From Candidatus Tenebribacter mawsonii (GTDB taxonomy: Bacteria > Cloacimonadota > Cloacimonadia > Cloacimonadales > TCS61): DNA of 17,369 bases. A program made the position numbers and the translations under genes. This document shows, piece by piece, positions 7,126-13,711 of this stretch; the stretch's first letter is position 1; each line of letters opens with the position of its first letter. The stretch covers positions 1 through 17,369 of the forward strand of contig JAVCCD010000201.1 of the NCBI GenBank assembly GCA_030765665.1. The letters run 5' to 3'. The notes beneath the pieces were generated by a model. That model ran no database searches and was not told the DNA's origin. It saw nothing but the letters and a program-made list of their open reading frames with translations.

Positions 7126-8352
7126 TTATGCTTCTTTATATTGTTTCAGAATTCCTAAAACTTTATTAATATCTGATTCTGTATGATCTGCATTAACCTG
7201 GAATCTGATTTCTTCATCTCCTTTTGGAACAACTGGGAAGTTCAAACCTGTTCCCAAAACTCCATTTTCCGTTAAATACTTGACCAATTTTGTAGTTTCA
7301 GCTGTATCACGAACCATTAATGGAACAACTGGATGAGGACCTTCAATTGTTTCAAATCCTAAGGAAGTTAAACCATCTTCAAATTTCTTGGTCATTGCAG
7401 CAAGATGAGCTAATCTCTTAACTCCCCAATCGCTTTCTACCATATCTAAAACTTTTAAAGTTGCAGCAGCTTCAGAACAAGTGATAGGATTGGAATAGAT
7501 ATACATAGGAGCAGTTTCACGTAGATAATCTAATACTGTTTTTGAGGCAACAACATATCCGCCATTTACACCAAAAGCTTTCCCTAAAGTACCAATTAGT
7601 ATATCTACTTTTGCACCTGTGTATTCCTCAGTTCCCCTTCCAGTTTCACCAAAAGCACCAACACCATGAGAATCGTCAGCGATAGTGATAACACCCTCTT
7701 CAAATTTATCATTGAATTTAGCACAGGTCTCGGTAAGTTCTTTCAGTGGAGCAAAATCTCCACGCATACTGAAGATACCATCAGTAATAACGATACAACG
7801 TTTGCCTTTACCTACAGCTTCGTTCATCTTAGCTTCAAGATCTTTCATATCATTATGTTTGTAAATTAGCTTTCCAGCAGGACGAGTAAGTCGCATTGCC
7901 TGGATGATACAGTTATGATTCAATTCATCAGATACAACTACTGTTTCTTTTGTTGTAAGAGGATAAATTACACCTAAGCTAGTAACATATGCTGAGCTAA
8001 AGATCATACCAGCTTCACGTCCATGAAATTTTGCGAGCTTCTCTTCCAACTCTATATGAGGTGTATGAGTACCACTGATAAAACGAACAGCTCCTGGTCC
8101 AACACCAAATTTCTGAGCCGCTTCTTCTTCTGCTTGAATAACTTCCGGATTCATAGACATTCCAAGATAGGAATTTGCATTCATTTTAATGAATTCCTGC
8201 TCTTTATAACCAACTAATTTGTAACGTGGTCCAAATTCACCCTTTGCTTCCAATACTTCACAAATAACTAGTTCTGCACCTTTATCTCTTCCAGTAGTTC
8301 GCAGATCTTCCAGATTCTTATTGAGTGCAGCATTTAATCTTTCAAGTGCCAT
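7126..8352 (-). CDS. kbl: Glycine C-acetyltransferase (2-amino-3-ketobutyrate CoA ligase)
   Basis: This cytoplasmic PLP enzyme of the alpha-oxoamine synthase family cleaves 2-amino-3-ketobutyrate with CoA to glycine and acetyl-CoA, the second step of threonine catabolism. At 408 aa it is close to the usual length of about 400. Visible landmarks are the VRFISGTHTPH segment (89-99) and SDELNH with His146, which stacks on PLP in the family. DDSHGVG (226-232) and the Schiff-base lysine in GTLGKAFG (K258) follow. PVVPKGDEEIR near the C-terminus is also typical. The start has a GGGAGAT site five bases upstream. AOS family members (Kbl, BioF, ALAS, SPT) look alike, but adjacency to a threonine dehydrogenase gene supports Kbl. 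It is the last gene of tdh-acpS-kbl and is followed by a strong terminator. Confidence 0.93.
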   Translation of the reverse strand: MALERLNAALNKNLEDLRTTGRDKGAELVICEVLEAKGEFGPRYKLVGYKEQEFIKMNANSYLGMSMNPEVIQAEEEAAQKFGVGPGAVRFISGTHTPHIELEEKLAKFHGREAGMIFSSAYVTSLGVIYPLTTKETVVVSDELNHNCIIQAMRLTRPAGKLIYKHNDMKDLEAKMNEAVGKGKRCIVITDGIFSMRGDFAPLKELTETCAKFNDKFEEGVITIADDSHGVGAFGETGRGTEEYTGAKVDILIGTLGKAFGVNGGYVVASKTVLDYLRETAPMYIYSNPITCSEAAATLKVLDMVESDWGVKRLAHLAAMTKKFEDGLTSLGFETIEGPHPVVPLMVRDTAETTKLVKYLTENGVLGTGLNFPVVPKGDEEIRFQVNADHTESDINKVLGILKQYKEA

Positions 8353-8378
8353 ACTTATCTCCCATGCTTTATTTTATT

Positions 8379-8753
8379 TTATTTTTCAATTACTACTACT
8401 GCTGTTGCGTAATCCTTTAAATGTGCAATCGAAACATGACTGAACTTTAAATTACGCTCGCTAAATATATCTTTTGTACTACCATAAAGAACTATTTCAG
8501 GTTTTCCTAATTTATCGTTCACCGTCTCGATCTCATTAAACTTTACACCATTGCTAAAACCAGTTCCCATAGCTTTCATGAATGCTTCTTTCGCTGCAAA
8601 TCTGCCAGCAAAATTCTGAGCTCCATTTTTAAATTTTCGGCAATAATCAATTTCAGCTTGAGTGAAAATTTTTTTTACGAATTTATCAGCTTTCTTCGTA
8701 ATTTTTTCTACTCTGTGAACTTCAATTATATCAATGCCAATCCCAAAAATCAT
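8379..8753 (-). CDS. acpS: Holo-[acyl-carrier-protein] synthase
   Basis: AcpS transfers the 4'-phosphopantetheine arm from CoA to the conserved serine of acyl carrier protein, activating fatty-acid synthesis. The 124-aa length is typical of the trimeric AcpS type. The motifs are GIGIDIIEVHR (4-14, with Mg-binding Asp8), FAGRFAAKEAFMKAMGTG (48-65, with Glu56), and HVSIAH (106-111). Its ATG overlaps the tdh stop codon as TAATG, and kbl starts 26 bases after it, so it is embedded in the threonine-degradation operon and probably translationally coupled to tdh. It may simply be a positional hitch-hiker. A functional tie through CoA/acetyl-CoA supply is possible but unproven. Confidence 0.96.
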   Translation of the reverse strand: MIFGIGIDIIEVHRVEKITKKADKFVKKIFTQAEIDYCRKFKNGAQNFAGRFAAKEAFMKAMGTGFSNGVKFNEIETVNDKLGKPEIVLYGSTKDIFSERNLKFSHVSIAHLKDYATAVVVIEK

Positions 8754-9703
8754 TATTTAAGTTTTTTACCTAAAACTTCCAGCATATCTTCAGTCATTTT
8801 GGCCAGATCGTATTCGTAATGCCATCCCCATTCCTCAGCTGCGGCTGAGTCGTCCATATTGTTCGGCCAGCTTGCGGCAATTGCTTGACGGACAGGATCG
8901 ATATCATAATCCATTTTGAATTCAGGAATATGGTTACGAATTGAATCAGCCAGCATTTCTGGATCGAAACTCATTGTGGAAATATTGAAAGCATTTCTAT
9001 GAACAAGTTTTGCAGGATCTGCTTCCATCAGGTCAACAGCTGCTGTTAAGGCATCCGGCATATACATCATATCTAAAAAAGTTCCAGCTTCCAAAAAACA
9101 AGTGTAAGCTTTCTTTTTGATTGCTTCATAATAAATATCAACTGCGTAATCTGTAGTTCCACCACCAGGTAAAGTTTCGTTAGAAATAATTCCTGGATAA
9201 CGAACACCACGTGTATCTACACCAAATCTTTTGAAGTAATAATCGCACAATAATTCACCAGCAACTTTAGTTACACCGTACATTGTGTTTGGTCTTTGGA
9301 TAGTATCTTGAGGGGTATCATCTGCAGGAGTTGAAGGACCAAAAGCACCAATTGAACTTGGTGTGAATACTGCACAGTCTCTTTCTCGAGCTACTTCTAA
9401 AACATTGTAAAGACCATTAATATTTACATCCCAGGCAAGATTTGGCTTAGCTTCAGCCACACCAGAAAGAATAGCAGCCAAATGATATATTGTATCAATG
9501 TCATATTTTCTAACTACATCTGCAACTTGTTGAGCATCAGTACAATTTACGATCTCGAAAGGGCCTGATTCTAATAATTTGCCTGTTGGTTTGGTTCTAT
9601 TACCACCAGCAACAACATTATCATTACCATAAAGTTTTCTTAACAACATTGTTAATTCTGACCCGATTTGACCTACTGAACCTGTAACTAAGATTTTTTT
9701 CAT
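8753..9703 (-). CDS. tdh: L-threonine 3-dehydrogenase, NAD-dependent epimerase/SDR type
   Basis: This enzyme oxidises L-threonine to 2-amino-3-ketobutyrate with NAD+, supplying the Kbl step downstream. It belongs to the extended short-chain dehydrogenase type (UDP-galactose-epimerase-like), not the zinc alcohol-dehydrogenase-like type of E. coli. The 316-aa protein shows the Rossmann motif TGSVGQIG (7-14), YHLAAILSG (73-81), and PSSIGAFGP (115-123) with the catalytic Ser/Thr. YGVTK (142-146) has the catalytic Tyr and Lys, and YPGIIS (169-174) follows. The region from GGGTTDYAVDIYYEA to FLDMMYMPDAL is characteristic of this threonine dehydrogenase subfamily. A GGAGAT site precedes the start. 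It is the first gene of tdh-acpS-kbl, with a TTGACA box 47 bases upstream. Confidence 0.94.
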   Translation of the reverse strand: MKKILVTGSVGQIGSELTMLLRKLYGNDNVVAGGNRTKPTGKLLESGPFEIVNCTDAQQVADVVRKYDIDTIYHLAAILSGVAEAKPNLAWDVNINGLYNVLEVARERDCAVFTPSSIGAFGPSTPADDTPQDTIQRPNTMYGVTKVAGELLCDYYFKRFGVDTRGVRYPGIISNETLPGGGTTDYAVDIYYEAIKKKAYTCFLEAGTFLDMMYMPDALTAAVDLMEADPAKLVHRNAFNISTMSFDPEMLADSIRNHIPEFKMDYDIDPVRQAIAASWPNNMDDSAAAEEWGWHYEYDLAKMTEDMLEVLGKKLK

Positions 9704-9923
9704 AATATCTCCAAGTATTTTTTGGAAAAAATGTTTTTAAGCTTTATTTTGTCAATTAGAAATTATCTGATTAGTATATTTTTTGTAAAAATATTTATTC
9801 TAAAGCCTTAACATCTTATTCGATAGCATTTTAACTCAAAAATTTTGGACTATGTTTTTGGCATTAAAGAATAAAAATATAAATAAAATCTGAAGTTAAA
9901 CAATAGGTCTATATTTGTTATAA
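9704..9923. other. Divergent intergenic region between tdh and the tocopherol-cyclase-like gene
   Basis: This AT-rich stretch should hold the promoters of both divergent genes. A TTGACA hexamer on the minus strand (9750-9755) faces tdh. On the plus strand AATTTTGGACT (9841-9851) is identical to an 11-base box on the minus strand upstream of the nucleoside transporter (7027-7037). A TATATTTG string (9910-9917), resembling the Bacteroidota -7 box TAnnTTTG, lies just before the plus-strand gene. No ORF or hairpin was convincing. Confidence 0.4.
9750..9755 (-). promoter_or_regulatory. TTGACA box upstream of tdh
   Basis: A perfect TTGACA hexamer lies 46 bases upstream of the tdh start codon, followed 17 bases later by an AT-rich ATTTTT. 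It is the candidate promoter of tdh-acpS-kbl. The -10 match is poor, so confidence is low. Confidence 0.28.
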
Positions 9924-10025
9924 ATGGATTCTAATAGTGTAATGGCTGAATCAAATTTAATGCTTAAACTTACCTTAAAATATTTTCTGCTTGACCCGAT
10001 ATCATATAATCCCCAACATCTTCAA

Positions 10026-10994
10026 ATGATAAAAAGATTACAAGCTCTGTTTCATCCTGAGCAATATCAGGGTTTTGGGAAATCTCGACGATATTTTGAG
10101 GGCTGGTATTATAAAGTTGTGAATGCTGCCGAAGATAAAGCATTTGCGTTTATTCCAGGTATAGCGATGGATAAAAAGGGAAAGCAACACTCATTTATCC
10201 AAGTATTAAATGGAAAAAAACTTACTTCAGAATATTTCAAATTCGATTTTGGTAAGTTCCAATCTGAAACTGGTAATTTTAAAATCAAACTTGCTGACAA
10301 TACCTTTTCTTCAAATTATATCAAGTTGGATCTACCTTCTGTGAAAGGACAATTGAACTTTTCTCGGCAAGTACCATGGCCAAAAAAATGGTACTCTCCA
10401 GGCATTATGGGTCCCTTTTCTTTTGTACCATTTATGGAATGTTATCATGGTATACTCAGTATGGACCATAACATTTCCGGGAAGTTGACTTTTCAGGATG
10501 AATCGATCGATTTTACTGGTGGCAGAGGATATATTGAGAAGGATTGGGGACATTCGTTTCCCAGTGGCTATATCTGGATGCAGACAAATCATTTTAGTAA
10601 GCAGGGGATTTCTTTAAAGGCTTCGGTAGCAAAGATTCCCTGGCTGGGAAATTCCTTTGTAGGATTTATTGCTGGTTTATGGGTACATGATCGTTTGTTC
10701 AGTTTCACAACTTATAATTCTACCAGATTAATAAAATCTTTTGCCGATCTGGATAAGGTTGAATTAGTTCTGGAAAATAGTAAATATCGATTAGAAATAT
10801 TAGCTCATCGAGATGCCACTACTCAGCTAGCATCACCAATTTCCGGATTTATGCAAGGACGGATTGAGGAAAGTATGACATCTAAAGTTGAAGTAGTGTT
10901 ATCAGATCTTAAAAACAACAAGATATTGCTGCAAGATACTGGACGAAATGCCGGACTTGAAATAGCTGGAAATGTGGAAGAAGTATTTGTTTGA
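10026..10994 (+). CDS. Tocopherol cyclase (VTE1)-like family protein
   Basis: From the chosen start this is a 322-aa protein of the tocopherol-cyclase-like family. Plant VTE1 closes the chromanol ring of tocopherols; most bacterial members have no known function. Family landmarks are RYFEGWYYK near the N-terminus, AFIPGIAMD, SFIQVLNGK, and the conserved core GYIEKDWGHSFPSGYIWMQT. The C-terminal AGLEIAGNVEEV is also typical. There is no signal peptide. The ORF extends upstream to an ATG at 9924, but the extra 34 residues do not look like the family, whose members start shortly before FHPEQYQG. Neither start has a clear Shine-Dalgarno. It stands alone between divergent tdh and fusA, with no quinone or prenyl-lipid gene in the window. 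A lipocalin-like lipid-binding role is as plausible as cyclase activity. Confidence 0.82.
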   Translation: MIKRLQALFHPEQYQGFGKSRRYFEGWYYKVVNAAEDKAFAFIPGIAMDKKGKQHSFIQVLNGKKLTSEYFKFDFGKFQSETGNFKIKLADNTFSSNYIKLDLPSVKGQLNFSRQVPWPKKWYSPGIMGPFSFVPFMECYHGILSMDHNISGKLTFQDESIDFTGGRGYIEKDWGHSFPSGYIWMQTNHFSKQGISLKASVAKIPWLGNSFVGFIAGLWVHDRLFSFTTYNSTRLIKSFADLDKVELVLENSKYRLEILAHRDATTQLASPISGFMQGRIEESMTSKVEVVLSDLKNNKILLQDTGRNAGLEIAGNVEEVFV

Positions 10995-11265
10995 TTTTTT
11001 TAACTTACCTGTAACTTAAAATTTTCCAAGTAATTACCTCATGCAAATTTTAATTAATCTAAATATATGTTGAATCTATGGTTAAAGTGAACTCTGTCGA
11101 ACAATAAAATATCCGTTATTCAAAATTTTACTTGTATAATAAACCTGCCTAAAATTTATGGTCACAATAATTAGTAATTCAATTTATTGATTTTATAAAT
11201 ATTTATTTTTCAGTTTGTTAAACTTCAAAACGAAAAATTCTTAATTAGGAAAAAGAGGTAATATT
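10995..11265. other. Intergenic region upstream of fusA
   Basis: These 271 bases of AT-rich DNA contain no supportable gene, hairpin terminator or repeat. A TATAAT string occurs around 11135-11141 without a good -35 partner. The fusA ribosome-binding site (GAGG, 11255-11258) lies at its end. The fusA promoter is presumably here but cannot be placed. Confidence 0.4.
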
Positions 11266-13326
11266 ATGGATATTAAAAAATTTAGAAATATTGGAATCAG
11301 TGCTCACATAGATTCCGGTAAAACAACATTAGCAGAGCGAATATTATATTATTGTAATAAAATATATCGAATTGGTGAAGTGCGTGGAAAGGATGGTGTA
11401 GGTGCCACAATGGATTCAATGGAATTGGAAAAAGAACGTGGGATCACAATCGCCTCTGCAGCTACAAATGTGAGATGGGATGGACATAATTTAAATGTGA
11501 TCGATACACCCGGACATGTTGATTTTACGATTGAAGTTGAGAATGCTCTGCGGGTATTGGATGGTGCTATTTTGGTTCTTTGTGCCGTTAGCGGTGTACA
11601 ATCGCAATCTATAACAGTAGATAGGCAACTTAAACGATACGGTGTTCCCCACATTGCTTTCATTAATAAGTTGGATAGAGTGGGAGCTGATCCAGAAAAA
11701 GTGAAAGATCAACTTTGCGAAAAGCTTGATCATAATGCTGTTTTGATGCAAATTCCGATCGGCTTGGAAGACAAATTTGAAGGTATTATTGATCTAATTT
11801 CCAGAAAAGCAAGATACTTTACTGGTCCCAAGGGTGAGCAAGTATTAGAAAAAGAGATCCCTACAGAATATTTAGAAAAAACTGAAGAAATGCGCGAAAC
11901 AATGATCGATGCTGTTTCAATGTTCAGTGATGAACTGGCAGAAGCGTTTTTGGAAGGAAATGAAACAGAAGAGATGATTATCGAAGGTGTACGAAAGGCT
12001 ACTATTGCCATGGAAATGACTCCTGTTTTTGTTGGTTCTGCCTTCAAAAATAAGGGTGTTCAATTGCTTTTGGATGCTGTTGTTCGTTACCTACCGGATC
12101 CAACATCAGGTATTAATATTGCGCATGATAAAGATGATAATAGAAGAGACATAAAACTTGTTTCGGATCCTGATCTACCAGCAGTTGGTTTAGCATTCAA
12201 ATTGGAGAACCAGCAATATGGACAACTCACATATTTGCGTATATATCAGGGAACCATTTCCAAGGGTTCTGATCTGACGAATGCCCGAACTGGAAAGAAG
12301 ATAAAAGTAGGCCGATTAGTAAAAATGCATGCCGATAATATGGAAGACATAACAAGCGCAAAAGCTGGTGATATTATTGCTCTATTTGGTGTTGATTGTG
12401 CCTTAGGAGACACATTCAATGGTGCTGGAATAAATTATACAATGCGAGAATCATTCGTCCCTAAACCGATAATTTCGCTTGCTTTAGAAGTTCCTGATAG
12501 TAATGATCTTGATAAACTTTCTAAAGCTTTATCACGATTCACTAAAGAAGACCCTACATTTAAGGCTAATGTTGACATAGAGACTAACGAGACTATTGTA
12601 CATGGTATGGGTGAATTACACCTGAATGTTTATATTGAGCGGATCAGACGTGAATATGATGTTAAGTTGGAAGTTCGTGCTCCACAAGTTTCATATCGAG
12701 AAACTCTTACAAAAGCAATTGAATTTGATTATATTCATAAGAAGCAATCTGGTGGTCGTGGTCAATTTGCTCGTATTAAGGGTGTTTTAACACATTCTGG
12801 CAAAGATGATAACTGCTTTAAAGATAAAATTCGTGGGGGGAATATTCCCAGCCAATTTATTCCTGGGTGTGAGAAAGGGTTTAACTATGCGTTACAAAAA
12901 GGTGCTCTGGCTGGATTTCCTGTGGTGGGTGTAAAAATGACTTTGGATGATGGTGCTTTCCACGCTGTGGATTCATCACAACTTGCTTTTGAAATTGCAA
13001 CCAGATCAGCTTTTAGAGAAAATTATAAGAAAGCAAAACCAATTATACTAGAACCTGTGATGAAAGTATCAGTAGAGACACCTTCAGAATTTCGTGGGAA
13101 CATAATGGCAATTATTAACCAGAATAGAGGAATCGTTTTGGATACAGTTATAGATAATCAATTTACGCGTATTGATTCAGAAATGCCCCTCTCAGAAACA
13201 TTTGGACTTGCAACACAATTCAGATCAGTGACTCAAGGTAAAGCAGATTTTACGATGGAATTTAGTGAATATAAAGCGGTACCGAAAAGTATCGAAGAAG
13301 AGATTTTGAAGAAAAGAGAGAAATAG
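11266..13326 (+). CDS. fusA: Elongation factor G, mitochondrial EFG1/spdEFG1 type
   Basis: This translational GTPase drives ribosomal translocation and is full length at 686 aa. G-domain motifs are AHIDSGKT (13-20), switch I RGITIASAAT (58-67), DTPGH (80-84), NKLD (134-137) and SAF (258-260). Domain II, III, IV (with FHAVDSS near the tip region) and V follow in order. The P-loop Ser instead of the usual Ala, GKDGVGATMDSMELE (41-55), LDGAILVLCAV and HNAVLMQIPIGLE (156-168), and GGNIPSQFIPGCEKGF in domain IV resemble human mitochondrial GFM1 more than canonical E. coli FusA. That places it in the EFG1 clade with bacterial spdEFG1, whose members act in translocation and rely on a separate EFG2 for ribosome recycling. 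A GAGG site precedes the ATG by 7 bases. It is not in a str operon. Confidence 0.95.
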   Translation: MDIKKFRNIGISAHIDSGKTTLAERILYYCNKIYRIGEVRGKDGVGATMDSMELEKERGITIASAATNVRWDGHNLNVIDTPGHVDFTIEVENALRVLDGAILVLCAVSGVQSQSITVDRQLKRYGVPHIAFINKLDRVGADPEKVKDQLCEKLDHNAVLMQIPIGLEDKFEGIIDLISRKARYFTGPKGEQVLEKEIPTEYLEKTEEMRETMIDAVSMFSDELAEAFLEGNETEEMIIEGVRKATIAMEMTPVFVGSAFKNKGVQLLLDAVVRYLPDPTSGINIAHDKDDNRRDIKLVSDPDLPAVGLAFKLENQQYGQLTYLRIYQGTISKGSDLTNARTGKKIKVGRLVKMHADNMEDITSAKAGDIIALFGVDCALGDTFNGAGINYTMRESFVPKPIISLALEVPDSNDLDKLSKALSRFTKEDPTFKANVDIETNETIVHGMGELHLNVYIERIRREYDVKLEVRAPQVSYRETLTKAIEFDYIHKKQSGGRGQFARIKGVLTHSGKDDNCFKDKIRGGNIPSQFIPGCEKGFNYALQKGALAGFPVVGVKMTLDDGAFHAVDSSQLAFEIATRSAFRENYKKAKPIILEPVMKVSVETPSEFRGNIMAIINQNRGIVLDTVIDNQFTRIDSEMPLSETFGLATQFRSVTQGKADFTMEFSEYKAVPKSIEEEILKKREK

Positions 13327-13535
13327 CAATTAGCTCTTAGCTTGTTAGTAATCAGAGAAAAACCTTGCTGATTTTATGAACATCTGGTTTACAGGTTACC
13401 ATGAAAATTATAAGAATTAGCCACAGTTATCTTTGCACTACCTAAATAATAATAATTTACGAGGTTATTATGTCAATATTTATTTTGCACTAACTTATTA
13501 TACTGAAAAGAGTTAGGTTATGTCGGAAAGATTAG
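13327..13535. other. Convergent intergenic region after fusA
   Basis: No gene or RNA is supportable here. There is a weak stem AATCAG/CTGATT (13350-13355, 13368-13373) followed by TTTA that could be a poor fusA terminator. A direct repeat TTTGCACTA occurs at 13432-13440 and 13484-13492. A minus-strand TTGACA followed 17 bases later by ATTATT would only read into the fusA 3' end and is probably chance. Confidence 0.35.
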
Positions 13536-13697
13536 TTAGATGACTGAAAACGAAGTGGGAAATGTTAGTATATAATCAGTTTTGTTTTGGAAATATTGTT
13601 CATCAAAGAATTGAACTATACCAGAATCTTGACTTTGAGGAAATGCGCTTGATACTAGTAAACCAAACATCAAAATAATAGAAATTTTCATTTTCAT
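13536..13697 (-). CDS. Possible 53-aa secreted mini-protein or gene remnant
   Basis: This short ORF begins 14 bases after the stop of the 588-aa L,D-transpeptidase gene, on the same strand. Its product starts MKMKISIILMFGLLVSSAFP, which has the form of a Sec signal peptide, and continues QSQDSGIVQFFDEQYF to a final FSVI. A second in-frame ATG at 13691 would shorten it by two residues. The signal-peptide-like N-terminus in the right frame and position argues for a coding origin. The mature part would be only about 33 residues, so it may be a truncated secreted protein. No Shine-Dalgarno is evident; translation could be coupled to the gene upstream. I recognise no family. It could also be a chance ORF. 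Confidence 0.4.
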   Translation of the reverse strand: MKMKISIILMFGLLVSSAFPQSQDSGIVQFFDEQYFQNKTDYILTFPTSFSVI

Positions 13698-13711
13698 AAT
13701 AACTTATTTTT

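Noticed and set aside
9924..10025. N-terminal 34-residue extension of the tocopherol-cyclase-like protein
   Set aside because: No Shine-Dalgarno, not resembling the family N-terminus, and a TATATTTG promoter-like string abuts the ATG; the internal ATG at 10026 fits better, though this is not certain.
13350..13374. Possible fusA terminator, stem AATCAG/CTGATT
   Set aside because: Only a 6-bp AT-rich stem with a 12-base loop and a short TTTA tail; too weak to call.
13450..13490. Minus-strand TTGACA-17-ATTATT promoter-like pair after fusA
   Set aside because: It faces the 3' end of fusA on the opposite strand with no gene to drive; an antisense role cannot be argued from sequence alone.
13432..13492. 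Direct repeat TTTGCACTA, two copies 52 bases apart
   Set aside because: Nine bases in AT-rich DNA with no accompanying inverted ends or gene; not evidence for a mobile element.
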